Origin: Sphingomonas sp. PR090111-T3T-6A | GTDB lineage: Bacteria > Pseudomonadota > Alphaproteobacteria > Sphingomonadales > Sphingomonadaceae | Reading direction: 5' to 3' | Assembly (NCBI RefSeq): GCF_000383095.1 | Contig: NZ_AORL01000010.1 | Location: 62,001 to 126,000, forward strand | DNA: 64,000 nucleotides | Shown: one piece after another, positions 53,981 to 63,763 of the stretch | Position numbering within the stretch: position 1 is the first letter of the stretch | How the letters are laid out: each line of letters begins with the position of its first letter | Notes under the pieces: generated by a model | Database searches by the model: none | What the model was told of the DNA's origin: nothing | The model's input: the letters and a program-made list of their open reading frames with translations, nothing else | Position numbers and translations under genes: made by a program

Positions 53981-56900
53981 ATGCGCTTCCCGCATTTCTT
54001 CATCGAGCGCCCGATCTTCGCGGCGGTCGTCTCGATCCTGATCGTCATCATCGGCGCGATCGCCTATCCGTCGCTGCCGGTCGGCCAGTATCCGGAGATC
54101 GCGCCGCCGACGGTGACGGTGAACGCCAGCTATCCGGGCGCCACCGCCGAGACGATGGCCGAGACGGTCGCCGTGCCGTTGGAGCAGCAGATCAACGGCG
54201 TCGAGAACATGATCTACATGTCCTCCTCGTCGATCGGCGACGGATCGCTGACGATCACGATCAGCTTCGCGCTGGGCACGGACATCAACGAAGCGCAGGT
54301 TCTGGTGCAGAACCGCGTGTCGGAAGCCGAGCCCCGTCTGCCCGACGAGACGCGATCGATCGGCGTGACGGTGCGCAAGGCGTCGCCGGACATCCTGATG
54401 GGCGTGGCCTTCTATTCGCCGGACAAGTCCCTCAGCCAGCAGTATATTTCCAACTATATCACGCTCCAGGTCAATGACCGGATCAAGCGCATCCAGGGCG
54501 TGGGCGACACGCGCCTCGTCGGCGGGCGCGATTTCTCGATGCGGATCTGGATCGATCCCGATCTCGCCGCCGCGCGCGACCTGACGGTGGACGAAGTGGC
54601 CGCCGCGGTCCGCGCGCAGAATGCGCAGGTCGCCGCCGGCTCGATCGGATCGCCGCCCTTCGGCATCAAGGGCAATGCCTTCCAGCTCGGCGTGCAGACA
54701 CTGGGCCGGCTGACCTCGCCCGAGCAGTTCGGCGACATCATCCTCAAGCGCCGCGCCGATGGCGGCCTCACGCGGCTGCGCGACATCGCCCGCATCGAGC
54801 TGGGCGCGCAGGACTACACCACCAACGGCATCTTCAACGGCCAGGACGCGACCGTCCTGATCGTGACGCAGCTCCCCGGCTCCAACGCGCTGGCGACCGC
54901 GGACAAGGTGAAGGCGGCGCTGGCGGATGCGTCCAAGAGCTTCCCTGCCGGGATGGCCTACAACATCGGCTACCACCCGACCGACTATATCTCTGCGTCG
55001 ATCGACGAGGTGGAGCACACGCTCTACATCGCGCTGGTCCTCGTGGCGCTGGTGGTGCTGCTGTTCCTCCAGAGCTGGCGCGCGGCGATCGTGCCGCTGA
55101 TCGCGATCCCGATCTCGCTGGTGGGCAGCTTCGCCTTCATGGCGGGCTTCGGCTTCTCGCTGAACAATCTGTCGCTGTTCGGGCTGGTGCTCGCCATCGG
55201 CATCGTCGTCGACGACGCCATCGTCGTGATCGAGAATATCGAGCGCCTGATGGAGGAGGAGGGGCTCAGTCCCCGCGAGGCGGCGCACAAGACGATGGAC
55301 GAGGTGTCCGGCGCGCTGATCGCCATCTGCCTCGTGCTGTGCGGCGTGTTTATCCCGACCGCCTTCATTCCGGGCATCTCGGGCCAGTTCTACAAGCAGT
55401 TCGCGCTGACCATCGTGTCGGCGACGGCGATCTCGGCCTTCGTATCGCTCACCTTGTCGCCTTCGCTCGCGGCGTTGCTGCTCAAGCATCGGCTCGATGA
55501 GGACCGGCAGGTGCGCGAAGGCTGGCGCGGCTGGCCGGCGCGCTTCGCCAACGGCTTCAACCATGGCTTCGAGCGGTTGTCCGATCGCTATGGCAAGCTG
55601 ACCGGGCGGTTGGTGCGCAAGCTCGCGCTGGTCGGCATCGTCTATGTCGGGCTGATCCTGTTCGCGGTGTGGCGCTTCAACGCGACGCCGACCGGCTTCA
55701 TCCCCGCGCAGGATCAGGGCTATCTGATCAGCGCCGTGCAGATGCCGCCGGGCACCTCGCTCGAGCGGACCACCCAGGTCATGCGCGGGGCGATCAAGAT
55801 CGCCATGAGCCTGCCCGAGGCGCGCGACACCGTGGCCTTCGCCGGCTTCGACGGCGCGACCTTTACCAACGCTCCCAACACCGGCGTGATCTTCGTGCTG
55901 ATGAAGGAGCAGAAGGACCGCAAGCTCACCGCCGACGAGTTCGCGGTGAAGCTGCGCAAGGCCTATGGCCAGATTACGGCGGGCAACATCCTCGTCATCC
56001 CGCCACCGCCCGTTCGCGGTATCGGCACCGGCGGCGGCTGGAAGATGGAGATCGAGGATCGCACCGGCGAAGGCTATGCGGCGCTCCAGAAGGCGGCCTT
56101 CGGGATGATGATGGCGGCCAACAAGGCGGAGGGCATCCAGGCGGCCTTCACCACCTTCAACATCCGCACGCCGCGCCTCTACGCCGATATCGACCGCGAG
56201 AAGGCCGAGCAGATCGGCGTGCCGGTGCAGAACATCTTCTCGACGCTCGGCACCTATCTCGGCTCGACCTATATCAACGACTTCAACTATCTCGGCCGCA
56301 CCTGGCGCGTGACGGCGCAGGCCGATGCGCCCTTCCGCCAGCAGACCTCCGACGTCGAGCAGCTGCGCACCCGCGCCAGCAGCGGCGGCATGGTGCCGCT
56401 GGGCGCGGTGCTGACGATGAAGAACGATTCCGGCCCCTATCGCGTGGTCCGCTACAATCTCTATCCGGCGGCGGAGCTTCAGGGCGATACGGCGCGCGGC
56501 TATTCGTCGGGCCAGTCGCTGAAGACGATGGCCGGGCTGGCGGAGAAGATCCTGCCCAAGGGCATGACCTACGAATGGACGGACCTTGCCTTCCAGCAGG
56601 AGCAGGCGGGCAATACCGGCATCTTCGTGTTCGGTCTGGCCGTGCTGTTCGTCTTCCTGCTGCTGGCGGCCCAATATGAGAGCGTGATCCTGCCGCTGGC
56701 GGTGATCCTGATCGTGCCGATGTGCCTGCTGGCCGCGATCCTCGGCGTCGAGTTGATGGGGATGGACAACAACGTCCTCACCCAGATCGGTCTCGTCGTG
56801 CTGGTCGGCCTGGCGGCCAAGAACGCGATCCTGATCGTCGAGTTCGCGCGACAGGGCGAGGATGACGGCCTCTCCCACCGCGACGCGGCCGAGCGGGCGG

Positions 56901-57178
56901 CGCATCAGCGCCTGCGGCCCATCCTGATGACCTCGATCGCCTTCATCCTCGGCGTGCTGCCGCTGGTGATCTCCAACGGTCCGGGTTCGGAGATGCGCAA
57001 GGCGCTGGGCGTGGCGGTGTTCTTCGGGATGATCGGCGTGACGATGTTCGGCCTGCTCTTCACGCCGAGCTTCTATGTCATCACCAAGATGCTGGGCGAA
57101 CGCGTGTCGGACTGGGCGAAGGGCCTGCGCTCGAGCCGCCAGAGCGGCGGAGCGGCGGCGGAAGGAGGCCTCTCATGA
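53981..57178 (+). CDS. RND multidrug efflux permease (HAE1 family)
   Basis: 1065 residues. Twelve-span proton antiporter with two large periplasmic loops. The N-terminus is MRFPHFFIERPIFAAVVSILIVIIGAIAYPSLPVGQYPEIAPPTV. The proton-relay Asp pair is in GIVVDDAIVVIENIERLM, and the relay Lys is in GLAAKNAILIVEFARQ. This is the AcrB/MexB type for amphiphilic drugs. Overlaps the outer-membrane gene by 4 nt (ATGA). Confidence 0.97.
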   Translation: MRFPHFFIERPIFAAVVSILIVIIGAIAYPSLPVGQYPEIAPPTVTVNASYPGATAETMAETVAVPLEQQINGVENMIYMSSSSIGDGSLTITISFALGTDINEAQVLVQNRVSEAEPRLPDETRSIGVTVRKASPDILMGVAFYSPDKSLSQQYISNYITLQVNDRIKRIQGVGDTRLVGGRDFSMRIWIDPDLAAARDLTVDEVAAAVRAQNAQVAAGSIGSPPFGIKGNAFQLGVQTLGRLTSPEQFGDIILKRRADGGLTRLRDIARIELGAQDYTTNGIFNGQDATVLIVTQLPGSNALATADKVKAALADASKSFPAGMAYNIGYHPTDYISASIDEVEHTLYIALVLVALVVLLFLQSWRAAIVPLIAIPISLVGSFAFMAGFGFSLNNLSLFGLVLAIGIVVDDAIVVIENIERLMEEEGLSPREAAHKTMDEVSGALIAICLVLCGVFIPTAFIPGISGQFYKQFALTIVSATAISAFVSLTLSPSLAALLLKHRLDEDRQVREGWRGWPARFANGFNHGFERLSDRYGKLTGRLVRKLALVGIVYVGLILFAVWRFNATPTGFIPAQDQGYLISAVQMPPGTSLERTTQVMRGAIKIAMSLPEARDTVAFAGFDGATFTNAPNTGVIFVLMKEQKDRKLTADEFAVKLRKAYGQITAGNILVIPPPPVRGIGTGGGWKMEIEDRTGEGYAALQKAAFGMMMAANKAEGIQAAFTTFNIRTPRLYADIDREKAEQIGVPVQNIFSTLGTYLGSTYINDFNYLGRTWRVTAQADAPFRQQTSDVEQLRTRASSGGMVPLGAVLTMKNDSGPYRVVRYNLYPAAELQGDTARGYSSGQSLKTMAGLAEKILPKGMTYEWTDLAFQQEQAGNTGIFVFGLAVLFVFLLLAAQYESVILPLAVILIVPMCLLAAILGVELMGMDNNVLTQIGLVVLVGLAAKNAILIVEFARQGEDDGLSHRDAAERAAHQRLRPILMTSIAFILGVLPLVISNGPGSEMRKALGVAVFFGMIGVTMFGLLFTPSFYVITKMLGERVSDWAKGLRSSRQSGGAAAEGGLS

Positions 57179-58707
57179 GCCGGGTGGCGATGCTGCGCGC
57201 GGCCGGCGCGCTGATCCCGGCGATGGCGCTGGCGGGATGCGCGGTCGGGCCCAACTATCACCGGCCCGCCGTGCAGGCCGATGCGACCCAGCCCTTCATG
57301 GAATCGCATTCCGGCCCGATGCTGTCGGGCGGGCCGCTGCCGGCCAAATGGTGGGAGATGTTCCAGGACCCGGTGCTCGACCGGCTGATCCAGGATGCCT
57401 TCACCTACAACACCGATATCCGGCAGGCGGCGGGCAACCTCCGCAAGGCGCGCGGCTTCCTGTCCGAGGCGCGGGCCGGGCGGTTGCCCAGCACCGAGCT
57501 TTCGGCGAGCTACCAGCGCGAGCGGATCGGGGCTGACTCCATCCAGAGCGGCGCGGGCACCGGCGCCGGTGCTGCCGGCGGGCCGAGCCATTTCGACTTC
57601 AATTATTACCAGGCCGGTTTCGACGCGAGCTACGAAGTCGACATCTTCGGCCGCGTGACCCGCTCGATCCAGGCGGCGCATCGCGATGCCGAGGCCGCCG
57701 CCGCCGAGCTGGACGGCGCGCGCATCTCGATCGCCGCGCAGGTGGCGCAGAGCTATGCCGACGCCTGTGGCTTCGCGGCGCAGGCCGATGTCGCACGCGA
57801 GACGGCCAAGCTCGAAGGCAATACCCGCGACCTGACGCAGCGCCTGCTCGATGCCGGTCGCGGCACGCGTCGCGACGTCGATCAGGCGGCCGTGCTGGTC
57901 GAGCAGGCCAATGCGCAGGTGCCGCAGCTCGAGGCCGAGCGCCGCGCCCAGCTCTACGCGCTCGCGGCGCTGACCGGGCGCCCGCCCGCCGAACTCGACG
58001 CCGATGCCGCCCAGTGCCGCGCCGTGCCCAAGGTGGCGACGGTGATCCCGGTCGGCGACGGCGCGACCCTGCTCGCCCGCCGCCCCGACGTCCGCGCGGC
58101 GGAGCGCACGCTGGCCGCCGACACGGCGAGGATCGGCATCGCGACGGCGCAGCTCTTCCCGTCGGTGACGCTGGCCGGTTCGGCGACGCTCGGCGCGCCG
58201 CATATCGGCGACATCGGCAAGTCGGCCTCGTTCGGCTATTCGCTCGGGCCGCTGATCTCGTGGACTTTCCCCAACATCGCCGTTGCGCGCGCGCGCATCC
58301 GGCAGGCGAAGGGGCAGGCCGACGCCTCGCTCGCCGCCTTCCAGGGCACGATCCTGACCGCGCTCAAGGAGACGGAACAGGCGCTGGCGCGCTATTCCGC
58401 GGCGCTGGAGCGCAACGAAGCACTGGCGCGCGCGTCGGCTGCGGCGGACGATGCCGCCAAGCTCTCGCGCATCCGCTTCGACACCGGCCGCGACAATTTC
58501 CTCGACCTGCTGGTCGCCGAGCAGAATCGCGCCGAGGCGCGGCAGGCGCTAGCCCAGTCCGAGACCAACGTGGCCGACTCGCAGGTGTCGCTGTTCAAGG
58601 CGCTGGGTGGCGGTTGGGAGGGCGCTCCGCCGGTCGCGCCGCCGCCCGGCACCCGGCCGCAGCAGGCTCTCACCTCGCCGCAGGATATTTCGCAACGCAG
58701 CAACTAG
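57175..58707 (+). CDS. NodT-type outer-membrane efflux lipoprotein
   Basis: 510 residues. Lipobox ALAGC (C22), then CAVGPNYHRPAV, the usual NodT/OprM start. Two OEP repeats form the trimeric channel with long coiled-coil helices (ARGFLSEARAGRLPSTELSASYQRERIG, RQAKGQADASLAAFQGTILTALKETEQALARY). It completes a tripartite pump in a single operon. No terminator with a U-tract was seen in the 115-nt spacer before bkdA1. Confidence 0.96.
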   Translation: MSRVAMLRAAGALIPAMALAGCAVGPNYHRPAVQADATQPFMESHSGPMLSGGPLPAKWWEMFQDPVLDRLIQDAFTYNTDIRQAAGNLRKARGFLSEARAGRLPSTELSASYQRERIGADSIQSGAGTGAGAAGGPSHFDFNYYQAGFDASYEVDIFGRVTRSIQAAHRDAEAAAAELDGARISIAAQVAQSYADACGFAAQADVARETAKLEGNTRDLTQRLLDAGRGTRRDVDQAAVLVEQANAQVPQLEAERRAQLYALAALTGRPPAELDADAAQCRAVPKVATVIPVGDGATLLARRPDVRAAERTLAADTARIGIATAQLFPSVTLAGSATLGAPHIGDIGKSASFGYSLGPLISWTFPNIAVARARIRQAKGQADASLAAFQGTILTALKETEQALARYSAALERNEALARASAAADDAAKLSRIRFDTGRDNFLDLLVAEQNRAEARQALAQSETNVADSQVSLFKALGGGWEGAPPVAPPPGTRPQQALTSPQDISQRSN

Positions 58708-58829
58708 CATTCACATGCATGTAATATAATTGCGAAACCTCTTTCCACGCTCCTCGCCTGACGCTAGGGAGCGGACAAGGCCATCGCGGCGTTCATGCCG
58801 AACACGCGAGGGGCCTGAGGAGGATGAGG

Positions 58830-60101
58830 ATGGCCGACGAGGCGGGCCGCAATCTGCGGTCGCTGACGCTCCATGTGCCCGAGCCGAAGTTCCGGCCGGG
58901 CGATGCCGTGTCGTTCGACGACATGGTCTTTCCCGAGGCTGGCAGCGTTGCGCGCCCCTCGGTCGATGCCGATCCCGCGACGATGCGCGATCTGCCCTTC
59001 ACGCTGATCCGCGTGCTGGACAAGGATGGCAACGCGGTCGGTCCATGGAACCCGCGCCTGCCGGTCGAGCGCGTCAAGCGCATCCTGCGCGGCATGATGC
59101 TGACGCGGGCCTATGACGACCGCATGTTCCGCGCCCAGCGCCAGGGCAAGACCAGCTTCTACATGAAGTGCACCGGCGAGGAGGCCGTCGCGATAGGCGC
59201 TGTCGAGGCGCTGCACCGCGACGACATGTGCTTCCCGTCCTACCGCCAGCAGGGCCTGCTGATCGGGCGCGACTGGCCGCTGGTCGACATGATGTGCCAG
59301 GTCTATTCGAACGCGGGTGACCGGCTGAAGGGCCGCCAGCTTCCGATCATGTATTCGGCCAAGGAAGCGGGCTTCTTCTCGATCTCCGGCAACCTCGCCA
59401 CGCAATATCCGCAGGCGGTGGGCTGGGCGATGGCGTCGGCCGCGAAGGGCGACACGCGCATCGCCGCAAGCTGGGTGGGCGAGGGCTCGACCGCCGAGGG
59501 CGACTTCCACGCCGCCTGCACCTTCGCGTCGGTCTATCGCGCGCCGGTGATCCTGAACGTCGTCAACAACCAGTGGGCGATCTCGTCCTTCGCAGGGTTC
59601 GCGGGCGGCGAGTCGACCACTTTCGCGGCGCGCGGCCTCGGCTATGGCATCGCGGCGCTGCGCATCGACGGCAATGATCCGCTGGCGGTCTATGCCGCGA
59701 CCGAGTGGGCCGCCGAGCGCGCGCGCACCAACGCCGGCCCGACGCTGATCGAGCATTTCACCTATCGCGTCGAGGCGCACTCCACGTCGGACGATCCCTC
59801 GGCGTACCGCTCGGCGGAGGAGGCCAAGAACTTCCCGCTCGGCGATCCGATCCAGCGCCTCAAGGAGCATCTCATCAAGCTCGGCGAATGGGACGAGGCG
59901 AGCCATGACGCGCTCCAGGTCGAGCTGGCCGACATGGTCCGCGACGCCGGCCGCGAGGCGGAGAAGCTGGGCGTGCTGTCGGGCACCGGCTTCGTGCACA
60001 GCTTCGAGACGATGTTCGAGGACGTGTTCGCCGAGATGCCCGCGCACATCAAGGAACAGAGCGAGCAGATGGCCGAAGAGCGGAGGGTCGCCGGCGTATG
60101 A
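58830..60101 (+). CDS. bkdA1: Branched-chain 2-oxoacid dehydrogenase E1 alpha
   Basis: 423 residues. Thiamine-diphosphate-dependent decarboxylase of the branched-chain keto acid complex. LKGRQLPIMYSAKEAGFFSISGNLATQYPQAVGWAMA and the ThDP motif GEGSTAEGDFHAACTFASVYRAPVILNVVNNQWAIS closely follow Pseudomonas BkdA1. The start is ATG 58830; GAGGAGG ends 6 nt before it, whereas the ATG at 58824 would overlap that sequence. E1 beta overlaps by 4 nt. Confidence 0.95.
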   Translation: MADEAGRNLRSLTLHVPEPKFRPGDAVSFDDMVFPEAGSVARPSVDADPATMRDLPFTLIRVLDKDGNAVGPWNPRLPVERVKRILRGMMLTRAYDDRMFRAQRQGKTSFYMKCTGEEAVAIGAVEALHRDDMCFPSYRQQGLLIGRDWPLVDMMCQVYSNAGDRLKGRQLPIMYSAKEAGFFSISGNLATQYPQAVGWAMASAAKGDTRIAASWVGEGSTAEGDFHAACTFASVYRAPVILNVVNNQWAISSFAGFAGGESTTFAARGLGYGIAALRIDGNDPLAVYAATEWAAERARTNAGPTLIEHFTYRVEAHSTSDDPSAYRSAEEAKNFPLGDPIQRLKEHLIKLGEWDEASHDALQVELADMVRDAGREAEKLGVLSGTGFVHSFETMFEDVFAEMPAHIKEQSEQMAEERRVAGV

Positions 60102-61111
60102 CGACCATGAACATGATCCAGGCGATCAACTCGGCCATGGACGTCGCGATGGAGCGCGACTCCGGCGTGATGGTGATGGGCGAGGATGTCGGCTATTTCG
60201 GCGGCGTGTTCCGCGCGACGGCGGGCCTCCAGAAGAAATACGGCAAGACGCGCGTGTTCGACGCGCCGATCAACGAATGCGGCATCATCGGCGTCGCGGT
60301 GGGCATGGCGGCTTACGGCCTGCGTCCCGTGCCGGAGATCCAGTTCGCGGATTACATCTATCCGGGCATGGACCAGCTCATCTCCGAGGCCGCGCGTCTG
60401 CGCTATCGCTCGGCGGGCGAGTTCACCTGCCCGATCACGGTGCGTTCGCCCTTCGGCGGCGGCATCTTCGGCGGGCAGACGCACTCGCAGTCGCCCGAGG
60501 GCATCTTCACCCATGTCGCGGGCCTGAAGACGGTGATCCCGTCCAACCCCTATGACGCCAAGGGCCTCCTGATCGCGGCGATCGAAGACCCGGACCCGGT
60601 GATCTTCTTCGAGCCGAAGCGCATCTATAACGGACCGTTCGACGGCCATTATGACCGCCCGGTGCAACCCTGGTCCAAGCACGCCTCGTCGGAAGTGCCG
60701 GAGGGGCATTACACCGTGCCGCTCGGCAAGGCCGCCGTGGTGCGCGAGGGCGAGGCGGTGACGATCCTCTCCTATGGCACGATGGTCCATGTCGCGCTCG
60801 GCGTGGTGGCCGAGAGCGGCATCGACGCCGAGGTGATCGATCTGCGCACCCTGCTGCCGCTCGACATCGAGACGATCGCCGCCTCGGTCGAGAAGACCGG
60901 CCGCTGCGTGATCGTCCACGAGGCGACGCGCACCTCCGGCTTCGGCGCGGAGCTGTCGGCGCAGGTGCAGGAGCGCTGCTTCCATTTCCTGGAGGCGCCG
61001 ATCGAGCGCGTCACGGGGTGGGACACGCCCTATCCCCACTCGCTGGAGTGGGCCTATTTTCCGGGGCCGGTGCGGCTCGGCGAAGCGCTCAAGCGCGTGA
61101 TGAAGGATTGA
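60098..61111 (+). CDS. bkdA2: Branched-chain 2-oxoacid dehydrogenase E1 beta
   Basis: 337 residues. The transketolase pyrimidine-binding domain has MVMGEDVGYFGGVFRATAGLQ, DAPINECGIIGVAVGMAAYG and EIQFADYIYPGMDQLISEAARLRYRS. The C-terminal domain has HEATRTSGFGAELSAQVQERCF. It forms the heterotetramer with E1 alpha. Coupled at both ends: ATGA overlap upstream and a 5-nt gap to E2. Confidence 0.95.
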   Translation: MTTMNMIQAINSAMDVAMERDSGVMVMGEDVGYFGGVFRATAGLQKKYGKTRVFDAPINECGIIGVAVGMAAYGLRPVPEIQFADYIYPGMDQLISEAARLRYRSAGEFTCPITVRSPFGGGIFGGQTHSQSPEGIFTHVAGLKTVIPSNPYDAKGLLIAAIEDPDPVIFFEPKRIYNGPFDGHYDRPVQPWSKHASSEVPEGHYTVPLGKAAVVREGEAVTILSYGTMVHVALGVVAESGIDAEVIDLRTLLPLDIETIAASVEKTGRCVIVHEATRTSGFGAELSAQVQERCFHFLEAPIERVTGWDTPYPHSLEWAYFPGPVRLGEALKRVMKD

Positions 61112-61116
61112 TCGGC

Positions 61117-62388
61117 ATGGCACGCGTACCTTTCCGTCTCCCCGACATCGGTGAAGGCATTGCCGAGGCCGAGATCGTTACCTGGCACGTCAAGATCGGC
61201 GACATGGTCGAGGAGGACCAGCCGGTCGCCGACATGATGACCGACAAGGCGACCGTCGAGATGGCCGCCCCCGTGTCGGGCAAGGTGGTTGAGCTGGCGG
61301 GTGCCGTCGGCGACCAGATCGCCATCGGCTCGACGCTGATCGTGTTCGAGACCGAGGGTGGCGAAGCGGCGGCCCCGGCGCCGGCCGAAGCACCCAAGGC
61401 CGAGCCTGTGCCCGCTCCGAAGGCCGATCCGGTCCCCGCCAAGGCGGAGGCGCCCGCCGCTGCCGTCGAGGCTCCGGCGCCCAAGGCGCACGCTACGTCG
61501 TCGCACAAGGTGCTGGCCTCGCCGGCCGTCCGCCAGCGCGCCAAGGAACTGGGCGTCGACCTCGCCGACGTGCGCCCCGTCGCAGGCGACCGGGTGAAGC
61601 ATTCCGACCTCGACGCCTTCCTGAAGTATCAGGGCGGTGGCTCGGCTCCGAAGGCCGCCCCGCGCGCCGCCGCGCCGGTTGCCGCCGGGTATGACGATGT
61701 CGAGGAGATCAAGGTCACGGGCCTTCGCCGCCGCATCGCGGAGAACATGGCCGAGGCCAAGCGCCGCATCCCGCACTTCGCCTATGTCGAGGAAGTCGAC
61801 GTCACCGCCGTCGAGGCGCTGCGTCAGGCGATGAATGAGACGCGCGGCGAGCGGCCGAAGCTCACCATGCTGCCCTTCCTCATCCGCGCGATGGCGAAGG
61901 CGGCGACCGACTTCCCGATGGTCAATGCGCGCTTCGACGACGAGGCGGGCGTGGTCAGCCGTCACTCCGCCATGCACCTCGGCATGGCGACGCAGACCGA
62001 CGCCGGCCTCTCGGTGCCGGTGATCCGCGACGCGCAGGCCTATGACGTGTGGGGCTTGGCCTCCGAGATCGTCCGCCTCGCCGACGCCACCCGCCGCGGC
62101 AAGGCCAAGCGCGAGGAACTGTCGGGCTCGACCATCACGCTCACCTCGCTGGGCGCGCTGGGTGGCATCGTCTCGACGCCGGTGATCAACCGGCCGGAAG
62201 TCGCCATCGTCGGCGTCAACCGCATGGTCGAGCGGCCGGTGGTGATCGAGGGCCGCATCGAGGTCCGCAAGATGATGAACCTGTCCTCCTCCTTCGACCA
62301 TCGCGTGGTCGACGGCATGGACGCGGCCAAGTTCATCCAGGCGGTGCGCAAGCTGCTCGAAGTGCCGGCGCTGCTCTTCGCTGACTGA
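61117..62388 (+). CDS. bkdB: Branched-chain 2-oxoacid dehydrogenase E2 (dihydrolipoyl acyltransferase)
   Basis: 423 residues. One lipoyl domain with the lipoyl-lysine K44 (MTDKATVEM), an Ala/Pro/Lys-rich linker (about 88-135), a peripheral-subunit-binding domain (about 140-180: ASPAVRQRAKELGVDLADV), and the catalytic domain with SSFDHRVVDG (H395, D399). It transfers the acyl group to CoA. The E3 (lipoamide dehydrogenase) gene is not in the window and must lie elsewhere. A strong hairpin terminator follows. Confidence 0.95.
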   Translation: MARVPFRLPDIGEGIAEAEIVTWHVKIGDMVEEDQPVADMMTDKATVEMAAPVSGKVVELAGAVGDQIAIGSTLIVFETEGGEAAAPAPAEAPKAEPVPAPKADPVPAKAEAPAAAVEAPAPKAHATSSHKVLASPAVRQRAKELGVDLADVRPVAGDRVKHSDLDAFLKYQGGGSAPKAAPRAAAPVAAGYDDVEEIKVTGLRRRIAENMAEAKRRIPHFAYVEEVDVTAVEALRQAMNETRGERPKLTMLPFLIRAMAKAATDFPMVNARFDDEAGVVSRHSAMHLGMATQTDAGLSVPVIRDAQAYDVWGLASEIVRLADATRRGKAKREELSGSTITLTSLGALGGIVSTPVINRPEVAIVGVNRMVERPVVIEGRIEVRKMMNLSSSFDHRVVDGMDAAKFIQAVRKLLEVPALLFAD

Positions 62389-62395
62389 GACTGAG

Positions 62396-62426
62396 GGGCC
62401 GCCCCGGAGCCGATCCGGGGTGGCCC
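62396..62426 (+). terminator. Terminator of the bkd operon
   Basis: 13-bp stem GGGCCGCCCCGGA/TCCGGGGTGGCCC with one G-U pair and loop GCCGA, followed by TTTACG. It lies between convergent genes and may act on both. Confidence 0.8.
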
Positions 62427-62427
62427 T

Positions 62428-63690
62428 TTACGACCCCATGCGCGGGTGGAAGAGTCGTCCGCCTTCGGTGATCAGCACGATCACCAGCGCGACCAGCCCC
62501 GCCATCGCGAAGCCCGCCGTCATCGGCAGGCTGCTGCCATCGAAGCTCTGCCCGATCGCGAAGCCCAGCAGCGCGCCGCCCACCGTGGTGACGAAGCCCT
62601 GCACCGACGCCGCCGTGCCCGCCACCTCGGCGAGCGGCTCCATCGCCATCGCGCCGAAATTGGCGGTCGACAGGCCGAAGCAGAACATCGCCGCCGCCTG
62701 ACAGATCGCGAAGCTGATCAGCGTCTCATGCCCCGTCAGCACGATCACGAGATGCAGGATCTCGATCCCCGTGAAGCCCAGCAGCGCGGTGTGCGACACG
62801 CGCCGCGTGCCCAGCCGCTCGACGATGCGCGAGTTGATCAGCGCCGCGACCGCCATCGTCCCGGCGATCGCGGCGAAGACCAGCGGCATCAGCCTGGGCG
62901 CATGGAAGGCGTCGGCAAAGATCTGCTGCACCGAGTTGATGAAGCCGTAGAGCGCGCCCGAGATCACCGTCAGCGCCAGCATATAGCCGACGCCCTGCCG
63001 CGCGGTGAGCGTCCGGCGGATCGCGGCCGTGATCGAGGCGATGTCGATCGGACGGCGATATTCGGGGTGAAGCGTCTCAGGCAGGCGGGTGATGAGCCAG
63101 GTCAGCACGAACAGGCCATAGGCCGCCAGCACCCAGAACAGCCCGCGCCACGGCAGGAACAGCAGGAAGAACTGCCCGATCGATGGCGCCATCACCGGGA
63201 TGGCGAGGAACACCATGAAGGCGAGGCTCATCACGCGCGCCATCTGCCGCCCGCCATAGCAATCGCGCACCACCGAGATGGTGACGACGCGGGTGGCGGC
63301 CACGGCCGTCCCCTGAAGGGCGCGGAAGGCGAGCAGCACGCCGAAGGTAGGCGCCAGCGCCACGCCGATGCTGAACAGCACATAGGCGGCCGTGCCGAAC
63401 AGCAGCATCGGACGCCGTCCGAACCGATCCGAAAGCGGCCCGTAGAAGAGCTGCGCCGCGCCGAAGCCGAGCAGGAAGGCGGTGACGATGAGCTGGCGCT
63501 GATTCTCCTCGACCACGCCGAGCGAGGTGCCGATCGCCGGCAGCGCCGGCAGCATCGTATCGATGGCCAGCGCCACCATCGCCATCATCGAGGCGACGAT
63601 CCCCACAAATTCCCGGAAGCCCATCCCCGCATGGGGTCCGGGCTTCGCGATGTGCGGGTTCATCTCGTCGATGCGACTGGTTCCGTCCAT
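62428..63690 (-). CDS. MFS transporter, Bcr/CflA-type multidrug exporter
   Basis: 420 residues, twelve membrane spans. The DHA1-type signature is GPLSDRFGRRPMLLFG between spans 2 and 3, and LQGTAVAATRVVTISVVRDCY is the motif-C-like region of span 5. This is typical of Bcr/CflA family exporters, which pump bicyclomycin, chloramphenicol or sulfathiazole in other bacteria. AGAGGTGT supports ATG 63690; an alternative ATG at 63663 (MNPHIAKPGPH) is also possible. Confidence 0.92.
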   Translation of the reverse strand: MDGTSRIDEMNPHIAKPGPHAGMGFREFVGIVASMMAMVALAIDTMLPALPAIGTSLGVVEENQRQLIVTAFLLGFGAAQLFYGPLSDRFGRRPMLLFGTAAYVLFSIGVALAPTFGVLLAFRALQGTAVAATRVVTISVVRDCYGGRQMARVMSLAFMVFLAIPVMAPSIGQFFLLFLPWRGLFWVLAAYGLFVLTWLITRLPETLHPEYRRPIDIASITAAIRRTLTARQGVGYMLALTVISGALYGFINSVQQIFADAFHAPRLMPLVFAAIAGTMAVAALINSRIVERLGTRRVSHTALLGFTGIEILHLVIVLTGHETLISFAICQAAAMFCFGLSTANFGAMAMEPLAEVAGTAASVQGFVTTVGGALLGFAIGQSFDGSSLPMTAGFAMAGLVALVIVLITEGGRLFHPRMGS

Positions 63691-63763
63691 GGCACACCTC
63701 TACGCCCTTGGAGCCGCGAGGCAAGCCTCATGCTGCAAGTGCGAAGAGGTGCAGCATGAAGGA

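Noticed and set aside
53927-56905. 992-codon open frame opposite the RND pump
   Set aside because: Same antisense artefact; composition is dominated by Arg, His, Asp and Ala and matches no fold.
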